A DNA stretch of 41,890 bases from Candidatus Tectomicrobia bacterium RIFCSPLOWO2_12_FULL_69_37 (GTDB taxonomy: Bacteria > UBA8248): the NCBI GenBank assembly GCA_001790955.1, contig MGDP01000144.1:1-41890 (forward strand), read 5' to 3'. A program made the translations under genes and the position numbers. The notes under the pieces are model-generated. The model was given only the letters and a program-made list of their open reading frames with translations. It did no database searches and was not told the DNA's origin. Positions 1 through 7,527 of the stretch are shown piece by piece (the stretch's first letter is position 1; the number at the start of each line of letters is the position of its first letter).

Positions 1-1
1 C

Positions 2-52
2 ATCGTCCGCAATTACTTCCGGGCGGGCCATGTCCGCTACGCCGCCTCGTGA
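2..52 (+). CDS. 3' end of an unidentified gene (partial)
   Basis: The first 50 bases read as an open frame, I-V-R-N-Y-F-R-A-G-H-V-R-Y-A-A-S, ending in TGA at 50-52. The composition looks protein-like, but only 16 residues are inside the window, so no family can be named. The stop lies 10 bp from the convergent stop of the truncated peptidase fragment. This could be a genuine convergent gene end, or chance reading in GC-rich DNA. Confidence 0.3.
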   Translation: MVRNYFRAGHVRYAAS

Positions 53-62
53 AAGGTGTCAA

Positions 63-338
63 TCATTTACCGCTCCCGGTAATAACATGATTGGAGCTCA
101 TGACGAACACCGTGGGCGCGCCCTCGATGGGGAAGACGACGAAGGTTTGGCTCCAGGCGGCTACGCTGGCGAGGTAGACAACGTTGGGCTGGCCCGGTTC
201 CATCCCCATGCCCCGGCTCACGCCGTAGACGATGAGGCCATCCAGGCCTTTCCTGGCCATGCTTTCCCGGATGCGCGCGTAGCGGCGGGCGTACTCCTCC
301 TCGGAGAACCAGGGCCAGAAATAGTTCGGGCACTCCAT
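63..338 (-). pseudogene. Truncated M24 (Xaa-Pro peptidase/creatinase family) N-terminal fragment
   Basis: A 91-residue frame starts at ATG 338 behind an AAGGGAA ribosome-binding site. It begins M-E-C-P-N-Y-F-W-P-W-F and continues with R-Y-A-R-I-R-E-S-M-A-R-K-G-L-D-G-L-I-V-Y-G, then V-V-Y-L-A-S and V-F-V-M. That pattern is the creatinase N-terminal domain found before the metallopeptidase fold of M24 enzymes. Family members usually have about 380-450 residues, whereas this frame stops at TGA 63-65. The whole metal-binding catalytic domain is missing and no continuation is visible in other frames of the remaining 62 bases. It is the last gene of a minus-strand run after the solute-binding protein and the PPC protein. 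Without the catalytic domain it cannot be a peptidase. A deletion, a rearrangement or an assembly junction near 55-75 would explain it. Confidence 0.65.
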
Positions 339-382
339 GACGAATTCCCTTCGCGCCCGGCAGCCCACCGCCGCTCGCTGCT

Positions 383-820
383 TTACAGAAGTTCGACGAT
401 GTCGACGAGCATCCCTTTGATGCGGCCATCGCACAGGTGGCCGCCGTAGACTTCTTCCCATTTTCCCGGGCCGCCGCTCAGCGTCATATGCAGATGGACG
501 TAAGGCTCCGGTTCCCCCTTCCAGCGGTGCTTCTCCAGCAGCGTCTCAGGCTGGGTGTCTGGCCAGCTGATGTAGCCCTGGCCGTGGACGTCCCTCCAGT
601 CGGTCAGGTGCTTCCGTGTCCACTCCTCCGGGGGCATCGGGGGGGAAGGTTTCAGCACCCCGGGGATGATGTCGCACTCGTAGAAGGCGCCGAGAAAGAA
701 CACGAGGCCGGACCGGATGCTCTTCTCTTTCACGAAGCGGACAAGCACGCCGTAGAACTCATCCGATTCCTCCATCCGCAAGTTGAATATCCGGCCGAAC
801 TTCCGCTCCGTCACTTTCAT
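383..820 (-). CDS. PPC/DUF296-domain protein
   Basis: A 145-residue protein with start ATG 820; the longer upstream frame has no coding look, and a purine-rich GGGGGCGAG precedes this ATG. The whole chain resembles the PPC (plants and prokaryotes conserved, DUF296) domain. An N-terminal R-I-F-N-L-R-M strand leads to a helix and a strand ending V-F-F-L-G-A-F. Then come H-G-Q-G-Y-I-S-W, Y-V-H-L-H-M-T-L-S and V-Y-G-G-H-L-C-D-G, the His-rich and GGHL elements typical of the family. In plants the domain occurs in AT-hook proteins; bacterial stand-alone members have no settled function, though the conserved histidines suggest metal or ligand binding. It lies 61 bp downstream of the solute-binding-protein gene and 44 bp before the M24 fragment, probably in one transcript. 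The fold assignment is good; the function is unknown. Confidence 0.75.
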   Translation of the reverse strand: MKVTERKFGRIFNLRMEESDEFYGVLVRFVKEKSIRSGLVFFLGAFYECDIIPGVLKPSPPMPPEEWTRKHLTDWRDVHGQGYISWPDTQPETLLEKHRWKGEPEPYVHLHMTLSGGPGKWEEVYGGHLCDGRIKGMLVDIVELL

Positions 821-881
821 TTCTCGCCCCCAAGACTGAGAAGGAGGGACAGGCACGGCCCCCACTCGGGCGCCCGGCCGG

Positions 882-2420
882 TCACTTTGTCTGAACCATC
901 TCCCAGACGGCGATGGTCTCGTCGCCGCGAGGCTCAAACCTCAAGGTCTTGCGCAAGCCGAACGTCTCGCGGAATTTGAACAGGATCTTGTGCATTGCCT
1001 GTTCCTTCATCTTTCCCCATAGCTTCTCGAACGCCGCCTGCTGCATCTCGGGGTCGGCCATGGCGCCCGCTTCCTCGTTGAGCTTATCCAGCTCCGGGAA
1101 GCACGACACGCTCCAGACGCCGGTGCATGAGCTCGTGCCCCGCCAGACGCCCGTGGTGTCACCGACCGAGTTTCCCCAGCTTCGCCAGACCAGCGCCGGC
1201 TCCTTGGTCTTCCCTTCTTGGGCGTTGTTCACCGCCCGCCGGTAGAGGGGCCAGGTGTAGGCCTCGACCTTCATGTCGATACCGATCTTCTTGAGCATCG
1301 CGGAGACGGCTTCGCCCGTCTCGCGATCTCCGACGAACCTTCCGTTCGGGGCGACGAACACGGCTTTGAACCCGTTCGGATAGCCGGCCTCCTTCATCAG
1401 CGCCTTGGCCTTGGCGAGATCGTAGCCGAACCATTTAAGGCCGGGGTTGTAGCCCGAAAAGGACCAAGGGTGATAGAGCATGTGGAATGGGTCCGTCAGC
1501 CCGCCCATGATGGTCTTGCCGATGAGATCGGAGTCGATGGCGTAGTTCACCGCCTGGCGGACCTTGGGATCCGCAAACGGCCCTCCGTGGCGCATGGCGA
1601 AGGCGAGGTAAAAGATCCGCATCCCGGGGACCACCACGACTTTCGTGTTGGGATCCTTCTGAAGCTCGGGGATGAATTGGGCGTCTACTCCCTGGATGAA
1701 GTCAAGCTCTCCGGTCAACAGCGCCTTCACCCGCGTCGTGGCTTCGCGGATGGGCCGGAGGGCGACGGTCTGGGGCCGGTCCGGGTACTGGCGGTTTCCC
1801 CACCAGTGCGGGTTTGCCTCGAACACCATCTTGGAGCCCTTTGTCCACGACTTGAGGACGTACGGCCCTCCACCGTAGGTATTGAGGCTGACCTTGGCCT
1901 TATCCACTCCCTTCGACTTGGGGTTGATGATGAGGAACCAATTGTGCAGGCGCCCGAACAGGCCGTTATCGGGCCCCTTTTGGTGCCAGATGAAAGTGTG
2001 ATCGTCGAGGACCTCGATGCTCTTGAAGGTTTGGAAATAGCCCCGCTGACGGCTCTTGAGGTCTTTGTCGAAGATGCGGTCCATAGTGAACTTCACGGCG
2101 TGAGCGGTGACGGGGGTCCCGTCGGAGAACTTGGCGTCTTTCCTCAACCAGAACTTGAAGCTCGTGGGGCCGAGCTTCTCCCACTTCTCCGCGAGCCACG
2201 GAATGGTTTCTTTCTTTTGCAGGTTATATTTCACCAGAGTGTCATAGGCCCAGCCCCAGACTACGAACCCAAGGGCGTCGGAGGTGGCGTTCGGGTCCAT
2301 GGTGGGCGGATCGGTCGCATGGCCGATGGTGACCACCCCTTTAAAAGCCCCGGCGGGAGAAATCGGGGATAGGGCAAGCGAAATCGCCAACGCCAAGAAG
2401 AAATATGCCGGTTTCCGCAT
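882..2420 (-). CDS. ABC transporter solute-binding protein, peptide/nickel family 5 (SBP_bac_5)
   Basis: A 512-residue periplasmic binding protein. Start ATG 2420 follows a strong AAGGAGGGA site; the first 25 residues are a Sec signal peptide (M-R-K-P-A-Y-F-F-L-A, hydrophobic core, probable cleavage P-A-G-A|F). Family marks are D-P-P-T-M-D-P-N-A-T near the mature N-terminus, L-R-K-D-A-K-F-S-D-G-T-P-V-T-A near residue 110 and V-R-Q-A-V-N-Y-A-I-D, all typical of DppA/OppA-type proteins. Such proteins deliver peptides, opines, sugars or other small organics to a DppBCDF-type permease. No permease or ATPase for it lies here, so it is an orphan or pairs with genes elsewhere. It heads a minus-strand run with the PPC protein and M24 fragment. 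The divergent GntR regulator and the palindromes between them suggest control by that regulator. Confidence 0.93.
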   Translation of the reverse strand: MRKPAYFFLALAISLALSPISPAGAFKGVVTIGHATDPPTMDPNATSDALGFVVWGWAYDTLVKYNLQKKETIPWLAEKWEKLGPTSFKFWLRKDAKFSDGTPVTAHAVKFTMDRIFDKDLKSRQRGYFQTFKSIEVLDDHTFIWHQKGPDNGLFGRLHNWFLIINPKSKGVDKAKVSLNTYGGGPYVLKSWTKGSKMVFEANPHWWGNRQYPDRPQTVALRPIREATTRVKALLTGELDFIQGVDAQFIPELQKDPNTKVVVVPGMRIFYLAFAMRHGGPFADPKVRQAVNYAIDSDLIGKTIMGGLTDPFHMLYHPWSFSGYNPGLKWFGYDLAKAKALMKEAGYPNGFKAVFVAPNGRFVGDRETGEAVSAMLKKIGIDMKVEAYTWPLYRRAVNNAQEGKTKEPALVWRSWGNSVGDTTGVWRGTSSCTGVWSVSCFPELDKLNEEAGAMADPEMQQAAFEKLWGKMKEQAMHKILFKFRETFGLRKTLRFEPRGDETIAVWEMVQTK

Positions 2421-2650
2421 TCTGATTCCCTCCTTGCAGGTGGACGTACAGCCCGGCTCCCGTCCGGAGCCCAAGAACCTGGCAGGCAGCATTCTGGAAA
2501 AATGTCGCTCAGGGGCTCCCGCAGGAGCTCAGGCTCGCTCGGGCCCGAGCGGCGAGGGGCGCCTGAGTGCTTTTCCACCGGCGGTGCCCCGGGGGGAATT
2601 CCATTTCATCCAGCGCACATGCGGGCGCTGTTCCATGCAGCCGAGTGGAT

Positions 2651-2665
2651 GCACAAAAATTGTGC
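2651..2665. promoter_or_regulatory. Perfect inverted repeat, candidate operator 1
   Basis: GCACAA-AAA-TTGTGC is a perfect dyad with 6-bp arms around three A residues. It lies in the AT-rich island between the divergent solute-binding-protein and GntR genes, 231 bp before the former and 360 bp before the latter. Size and symmetry suit a dimeric regulator, but no binding data exist. Confidence 0.45.
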
Positions 2666-2680
2666 TTTCAATCGAGAATA

Positions 2681-2698
2681 TGTTTGTTATCATAAACA
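2681..2698. promoter_or_regulatory. Imperfect inverted repeat, candidate GntR operator 2
   Basis: TGTTTGTTATCATAAACA has outer arms TGTTT and AAACA and a broken centre. AT-rich dyads of this size are common operators of HutC-type GntR regulators, whose sites often contain GT...AC half-sites. It lies 15 bp from the perfect repeat at 2651-2665. Assignment to the adjacent regulator is inference from position. Confidence 0.4.
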
Positions 2699-3024
2699 AT
2701 CCAACCTGGCCTCGCAAGAGATTCTCGGCCCGGCGCGCAAAATAAGGGAATGCGACTCAGTGGATGAGGAGGAAAACGGTCCCGGGAGCGTGTCGCACTC
2801 TTCGTGCGGCCTGCGGGTGGAAGAAGCGGACAGTCGGGAGTGGCCCTTCGTCCAGCAATCGAGTGCACCGGCCGGAGACATAGGAAAGGAATACCTGGTT
2901 TTAGCAATTCGCACCTGGCAATCCGGAGAACTTTTCAAGGCGACCCGAGGAACCGGCGAATTTTTCGGCGCCGACTCAGCAAGGAATGGTCATCGCCTTT
3001 CTCTTTCGGTTCAGGTGGGAATAT

Positions 3025-3780
3025 ATGAGAGGGCATCTCTCGGAAATGCCGATCGCGAGCCACCCGATCCCCTATTACTATCAGATCGCTGGGGTCTTGC
3101 GCCGCAGAATCGAAGCAGGGGAAATGGCGCCTGGCGAAAGACTTCCCAAGGAGATGGATCTGGCGGAGATGTTCGGGGTCAGCCGTGTACCCGTTCGTCA
3201 AGCCCTGTCTTTGCTGGCCGCCGAGGGTGTGCTGACCCATAAGCGCGGGCGCGGGACTTTCGTCCGCGAGGGCATCGCGAAGACCGAATCATTCCGGCTG
3301 ACGGGGCTCATCGGCGGGAAAATTTCCAAGGGGAAGGAGCACCGCATGATAGCAGTGGAAGATGTGGCCCCCACCCCGCAGTTGGCCGAGTTCTTCGGGC
3401 TGAGGCCGGACGAGGGCCTGACGCGCTTCAGGCGCCTGAGGCTGGAGCAGAATACGCCTTATTGCTACATCGTCAATTATTTGGGGCGGGAGATCGCGAG
3501 GGGCATCAAGGGCGCGAAATTCGAGAACAAGACCATGCTGGAAATCATTCAAGGGAGGCTCGCCATCTCGCTGGGAAAAATCCTTCAGACGTTCGAGGCC
3601 CGGATAGCGGACAATGAAATCGCGAATCGCCTTTCTATCGCCATGATGGCTCCCGTCTTTTATGTCGAGACTTTTGTCCGTGACAAAATGGAAAGACCGC
3701 TCGAATTCTCCCAGATTTACTACCCGGGGGATCGGCACAAGTACAGCGTCGAAATCTTGGCCGATTCGGACGTTGGCTAG
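3025..3780 (+). CDS. GntR-family transcriptional regulator, HutC subfamily
   Basis: A 251-residue DNA-binding regulator. I chose ATG 3025 because AGGTGGGA (3013-3020) is just upstream; an in-frame ATG at 3046 is the alternative. The N-terminal winged helix reads Y-Y-Y-Q-I-A-G-V-L-R-R-R-I, G-E-R-L-P-K-E-M-D-L-A-E-M-F-G-V-S-R-V-P-V-R-Q-A and then L-T-H-K-R-G-R-G-T-F-V, the classic GntR pattern. From about residue 85 a UTRA effector domain follows, with R-F-R-R-L-R-L and a Y-I-V-N-Y-L strand. HutC-type proteins usually repress neighbouring catabolic or transport genes until a small ligand binds. It is divergent from the solute-binding-protein run and precedes the Liv cluster by 514 bp, so either could be its target. 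The effector cannot be read from sequence. Confidence 0.93.
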   Translation: MRGHLSEMPIASHPIPYYYQIAGVLRRRIEAGEMAPGERLPKEMDLAEMFGVSRVPVRQALSLLAAEGVLTHKRGRGTFVREGIAKTESFRLTGLIGGKISKGKEHRMIAVEDVAPTPQLAEFFGLRPDEGLTRFRRLRLEQNTPYCYIVNYLGREIARGIKGAKFENKTMLEIIQGRLAISLGKILQTFEARIADNEIANRLSIAMMAPVFYVETFVRDKMERPLEFSQIYYPGDRHKYSVEILADSDVG

Positions 3781-4294
3781 AATCCCCGCCGGGTGTCGCC
3801 AATCCGTTCTGTCTCCACGCGGTCCAAGTGGGTTTAATGGCAAGTACTTCGAAGATCGGCCTCCTCTTTGCGGGCCTGTGCGCTGACGGCGGGAGCCGGC
3901 ATAGGCCGCAGCCAGCTGGCGACAAGATTGGCGCCCAGCACGGAGAGACTGTCGGCTTCGGCGGGAAGCAGTCAGGGCGAAAGCGCCGGTCGCGGCACTT
4001 GCGGCGTCGGCTCCAAGAATCGTTCTTTCCGCTTCTGCCAGATTGTCTCGCTCCCGGCGTGGAAACGATGCCAGGGATGTGCATCGTTTTTCCTCATTTT
4101 CTAGTTGGTTGACAGTTCTGTGCGCGCAATTCTAGAATACCCCCATTAGCATTAAATCGGGTGGCCATTCTCCGGTTCGTCGCGGGTGCCGGAGCGCGGT
4201 GTGCCTTCGCAGCAGGGCCTTGGCTTAGGGCGGCCTCTTCCGCTTGGCCGTCATCTTCGCGCGGCGGGTACTCTGCTTGTTCCGGGGGACGGCG
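3781..4294. other. Intergenic region upstream of the Liv operon
   Basis: A 514-bp gap. Short open frames exist (for example from 3828 and 3868) but have the low-complexity Arg/Ser/Gly composition of GC-rich noise and no motif. The only clear signal is the promoter at 4109-4138, which would leave a leader of roughly 150 nt before livH. No riboswitch or convincing attenuator hairpin was recognised in the leader. Confidence 0.55.
4109..4138 (+). promoter_or_regulatory. Sigma-70-like promoter for the Liv operon
   Basis: A perfect -35 TTGACA (4109-4114) is followed after 18 bp by TAGAAT (4133-4138), five of six matches to TATAAT. It points toward livH, whose ATG is at 4295, in an AT-enriched patch. 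This is the best promoter match found in the window. Confidence 0.65.
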
Positions 4295-5152
4295 ATGAAC
4301 TATTGGCTCACCCAGCTGTTCAACGGATTTTCCTACGGTGCGCTCATTTTCCTCCTCGCCATGGGTCTCTCCCTGATCTTCGGCGTGATGCAGGTCATCA
4401 ACGTGACACATGGGACCTACTTCCTGGTCGGCACCTACATCGGGCTGAGCATCCTCACGTGGACCGGCAACTTCTACCTCGCCATACTGGGGGGAGGTCT
4501 CGTGATCGCGCTGGTCGGAATCTTCATCGAGCGCTTCTTCTTGCGGCGGCTGCGGGGGAACGACCTGGGCCAGGTGCTCATCACGTTCGGCTTCGTCCTC
4601 TTGCTCCAGGACGCCATCCTTCTCATCTGGGGACCCGACCCGAAGTTGATGGGGGAGCCCAAGTCGATCTCCTTCACCGCCCATATCGGGAGCTTCACCT
4701 TCCCTTCCTACCGCCTCTTCGTAATCGTCGTGGCGGCGGCGGTGGCGGCGGGCCTCTGGCTCTTCGAGAACAAGACCAAGTTCGGCTCCGCCGTCCGCGC
4801 GGCGGTGGACGACGTCGAGATGGCGTCGGGGATGGGGGTGAACGTCCCTCTCGTCTTCACGGTGGTCTTCGGGCTGGGGTCGTTTCTGGCGGGGCTGGGG
4901 GGGGTGCTGAGCGGCCCCTGGCTGGGCCTGCAGTACGGGCTGGACCTGGAGATTCTCCCCTACGCGTTTGTGGTCGTCATCGTGGGGGGGATGGGGAGCC
5001 TCAAGGGGGCGATCCTCGCGAGCTTGCTCGTCGGCCTCGTCGACAATTTCGGGAAGGGCTTCTTCCCCGACCTCGCCTACTTCACCCTCTTCCTCCCCAT
5101 GGCGGTCATTCTGGCAGTCCGCCCCCAGGGGCTTTTCGGGAGGACGCTGTGA
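4295..5152 (+). CDS. livH: Branched-chain amino acid ABC transporter permease, LivH type
   Basis: A 285-residue inner-membrane permease starting M-N-Y-W-L-T-Q-L-F-N-G at ATG 4295 with GGGGG upstream; the longer frame from 4244 lacks family similarity. About eight hydrophobic segments, with the family marks S-Y-G-A-L-I-F-L-L-A-M-G-L-S-L-I-F-G-V and I-N-V-T-H-G near the N-terminus, F-G-S-A-V-R-A-A at the cytoplasmic loop, and V-V-I-V-G-G-M-G-S-L-K-G-A near the end. It forms the transmembrane channel with LivM. The stop overlaps the GTG start of livM by 4 bp, so translation is coupled. First gene of an HMJGF operon. The family transports branched-chain amino acids but also aromatic acids, amides, urea and other carboxylates. 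Confidence 0.95.
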   Translation: MNYWLTQLFNGFSYGALIFLLAMGLSLIFGVMQVINVTHGTYFLVGTYIGLSILTWTGNFYLAILGGGLVIALVGIFIERFFLRRLRGNDLGQVLITFGFVLLLQDAILLIWGPDPKLMGEPKSISFTAHIGSFTFPSYRLFVIVVAAAVAAGLWLFENKTKFGSAVRAAVDDVEMASGMGVNVPLVFTVVFGLGSFLAGLGGVLSGPWLGLQYGLDLEILPYAFVVVIVGGMGSLKGAILASLLVGLVDNFGKGFFPDLAYFTLFLPMAVILAVRPQGLFGRTL

Positions 5153-6153
5153 TCTTCGAGCTGCTCCGCGGCCGGGGGAGGGTGGCGGTGGCCGTCGCCG
5201 CGCTGGTTTTCTTCGCGGTCTATCCCTGGTTCGCAAGCCGCTTCATGATCACCGTGCTCGTCCAGTGCCTCATCATGGCCATCCTGGCCATGAGCCTCGA
5301 CCTCATGGTGGGCTACACCGGGATGGCCTCGCTCGGCCACGCCGCCTACTTCGGCTCGGGCGCCTACGCGGCGGCCATCGTGTCCGTCACCTACAAAGCG
5401 AGCTTCCCCGAGGCGCTGGCGGTGGGACTGATCGTCGCGGTCGCCGTGACGGCGGTGTTCGCCCTTGTGGCGCTGAGGGCGACGGGGGTGTACTTCCTCA
5501 TGATCACCTTCGCCCTCGCCATGCTCATCTGGGGGCTCGCCTACCGGTGGAACTCCATGACGGGCGGTGAGAATGGCATCGCGGGCGTTCAGCGCCCCTC
5601 CTTCATCGCGGGCACGACGACCTTCTACTATTTCGTGCTGGCAATCGCGGCCGCCGTGTTCGTCTTTTTCGGTGTCCTGGTGCGCTCGTCGTTCGGGCGC
5701 ACCCTCGTGGGCATCCGCGAGAGCGAGTCCCGGATGCGGACCCTCGGCTACAACGTGTGGCTCCACAAGTACATCGTCTTTCTCATCTCGGGCCTCTTCA
5801 GCGGGCTGGCTGGGGTGCTCTGGGTGTTCTACGACAGCCTGGTCGCGCCCCCCCTGGTGGACCTCAGCACCTCCTTCGACGCCCTCCTGATGGTGTCCGT
5901 CGGAGGAGGGGGCACCCTCGTGGGCGCCGTCCTGGGCGCCGTCATCGTCAAGATGCTTGAGAATCTTGTGAATCTCGTCACGGACCGGTGGCTTACCGTG
6001 GTAGCCCTCGTCTACATCACCGTGGTGCTTCTGGCCCCTCAGGGGATCATTGGTCTCCTGAGGGACCTGATGGCGCGCAGGGAAATGAACAGGGCGGCAC
6101 TCGAAGTCGCGGGTCGGGCAAACGCGTCGGCGGGCAAGGAGGGATCGAAATGA
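5149..6153 (+). CDS. livM: Branched-chain amino acid ABC transporter permease, LivM type
   Basis: A 334-residue permease. The start is GTG 5149, preceded by GGGAGGA and overlapping the livH stop (GTGA); the reading frame runs farther upstream inside livH but is not homologous there. Hallmarks are M-V-G-Y-T-G-M-A-S-L-G-H-A-A-Y-F-G-S-G-A-Y, the LivM version of the G-Y-x-G-x-x-S-L-G-H motif, then F-G-R-T-L-V-G-I-R-E-S-E at the ATPase-contact loop and V-G-G-G-G-T-L-V-G-A near the C-terminus. Around nine or ten hydrophobic helices. It pairs with LivH. The stop TGA overlaps the ATG of the binding-protein gene by 4 bp. Confidence 0.95.
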   Translation: MIFELLRGRGRVAVAVAALVFFAVYPWFASRFMITVLVQCLIMAILAMSLDLMVGYTGMASLGHAAYFGSGAYAAAIVSVTYKASFPEALAVGLIVAVAVTAVFALVALRATGVYFLMITFALAMLIWGLAYRWNSMTGGENGIAGVQRPSFIAGTTTFYYFVLAIAAAVFVFFGVLVRSSFGRTLVGIRESESRMRTLGYNVWLHKYIVFLISGLFSGLAGVLWVFYDSLVAPPLVDLSTSFDALLMVSVGGGGTLVGAVLGAVIVKMLENLVNLVTDRWLTVVALVYITVVLLAPQGIIGLLRDLMARREMNRAALEVAGRANASAGKEGSK

Positions 6154-7409
6154 AAAGAGCGCTTGTCGGATTGACTGTCTTGGCAACGGCGTTGGTCCTT
6201 GGCCTCGTCCTGGCCCCACGGGGGGACGCTGCCGAGAAGGGCCCCATCCGCATCGGGCTGCTCACCTCGAAGACCGGTGTGCTCGCCATCCATGGCACCC
6301 ATCAGATGGCGGCTGTCGAGGCGTTCAAGGACAAGTACGGGACCACGGTGGCGGGGCGGAAGGTAGAGTTCTACCCCGAGGACGATCAGAGCAAGGTCCC
6401 GCTGGGGGTGACCAAGGTGCGCAAGCTCATCACGGGCGACAAGGTCCACATCGTGATGGGCGGCCTGTTCGCCTCGACGGGCTACGCCATCGCGCCGCTC
6501 GGGGACCAGTACCAGACCCCGATCTTCGTGTGGAGTTGTCCGGACGACCTCTCTCAGCGCAAACGATACAAGTTCGTCGTCAAGTACTTCTCCTGCAGCC
6601 AGCCTCAGCACGCCATGGCCCATTGGTTGCGCAAGAACAAGCCCCAGGTGAAGAAGGTCATCATCTTCGGGCCTGACTACGCCTTCGGCTACGAGTCCTC
6701 GGGGGGCTTCCAGAAGGTGTTCGAGGACATGGGCGGCCAGGTCGTCCAGAAAATCTACGCGCCCATCAACACCGTGGACTACGGACCCTACATCGGCCAG
6801 TTCCGCAAGGACGCGGAAGGGATGTTCGTGACCCTCGCGGGGCCGCAGGCCCTCCGCTTCCCGAAGCAGTACCAGCAGGCGGGGCTCAGGGACAAATATG
6901 TCCTCGTGGGGAACGGCACCAACACCGACGAGTTCGCCCTCGCGGCCCAGGGCGAGGATGTTCTCGGCTGGATCACGGCCCACATCTACGGTGGCGCCGC
7001 CTACCCCTCGCAGGACAACCAGGAGTTCGTCAGGAACTTCAAGAAGCATCTTGGCAACAAGGACCCAGGCTATTACGCCGAAGGGTACTACGGCGCCCTG
7101 GTGCTGATCTACAAGGCCATCGAGGCGATCAAGGGAGACGTCGAGAACAAGGCGAAATTCATGGAGGCCCTGGGCCGCACCAAGGTCACGGAGGGCATGC
7201 CGGGCGGCCCGAAGGTCTCCGACGGATACGGGAACCTGAACACGAACGTCTACATCCGCGACGTGCGTAAGGAGGCTTCCGGAAAGTTGTATCACCACGT
7301 GCTGCATGTGTATGAGAACGTGAGCCAATTCTGGAGCTACAGGCCGGAAGAGTTCCTGAAGCAAGCGGTCTACGACAAGGACTTCCCTCCCTGCAAGTTT
7401 TGCAAGTGA
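6150..7409 (+). CDS. livJ: Branched-chain amino acid-type ABC transporter substrate-binding protein
   Basis: A 419-residue periplasmic binding protein of the LivJ class (type 1 fold). ATG 6150 lies behind AAGGAGGGA and overlaps the livM stop by 4 bp. Residues 1-28 form a Sec signal peptide (M-K-R-A-L-V-G-L-T-V, long hydrophobic core, cleavage near D-A-A|E-K); there is no lipobox Cys. The mature protein begins P-I-R-I-G-L-L-T-S-K-T-G, the usual first strand. F-G-P-D-Y-A-F-G-Y-E-S and G-Y-Y-G-A-L-V-L match lobes of the family. Unusually the binding protein lies between the permease and ATPase genes. The C-terminus has a short P-P-C-K-F-C-K tail with two cysteines. The ligand is not deducible; neighbouring acyl-CoA dehydrogenases hint at a carboxylic or amino acid. 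Confidence 0.93.
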   Translation: MKRALVGLTVLATALVLGLVLAPRGDAAEKGPIRIGLLTSKTGVLAIHGTHQMAAVEAFKDKYGTTVAGRKVEFYPEDDQSKVPLGVTKVRKLITGDKVHIVMGGLFASTGYAIAPLGDQYQTPIFVWSCPDDLSQRKRYKFVVKYFSCSQPQHAMAHWLRKNKPQVKKVIIFGPDYAFGYESSGGFQKVFEDMGGQVVQKIYAPINTVDYGPYIGQFRKDAEGMFVTLAGPQALRFPKQYQQAGLRDKYVLVGNGTNTDEFALAAQGEDVLGWITAHIYGGAAYPSQDNQEFVRNFKKHLGNKDPGYYAEGYYGALVLIYKAIEAIKGDVENKAKFMEALGRTKVTEGMPGGPKVSDGYGNLNTNVYIRDVRKEASGKLYHHVLHVYENVSQFWSYRPEEFLKQAVYDKDFPPCKFCK

Positions 7410-7527
7410 GGGCGGGGCGGAGAACGGGGGAAATCCGCCCCCTCCCGCGATCCTGAGCGGCGAGGGGGCGGGCTTCGCCAGCTTTCGGGGCTCGTCGCGC
7501 CCCGGGAAGAGAAGGGGTGGCCGCATC

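Larger units (their letters stand above)
2421..3024. other. Divergent intergenic region between solute-binding protein and GntR regulator
   Basis: About 600 bp without a convincing gene; frames here have no domain character. The stretch from 2640 to 2700 is clearly AT-richer than its surroundings and carries two inverted repeats, listed separately. No clean -35/-10 pair was found on either strand, although TTGGAT and TATTCT on the minus strand, 18 bp apart, flank the 2681-2698 dyad and could be a weak promoter. It presumably holds the promoters of both divergent genes. Confidence 0.6.

Noticed and set aside
3828-4112. Small open frame of 94 codons before the Liv promoter
   Set aside because: No good ribosome site or motif, Arg/Ser/Gly-rich noise composition, and it runs into the promoter region.
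4094-5236. Long minus-strand open frame of 380 codons opposite livH
   Set aside because: It is an antisense shadow of the Liv genes, rich in Arg, His, Glu and Pro with no motif; the plus-strand proteins explain the DNA fully.
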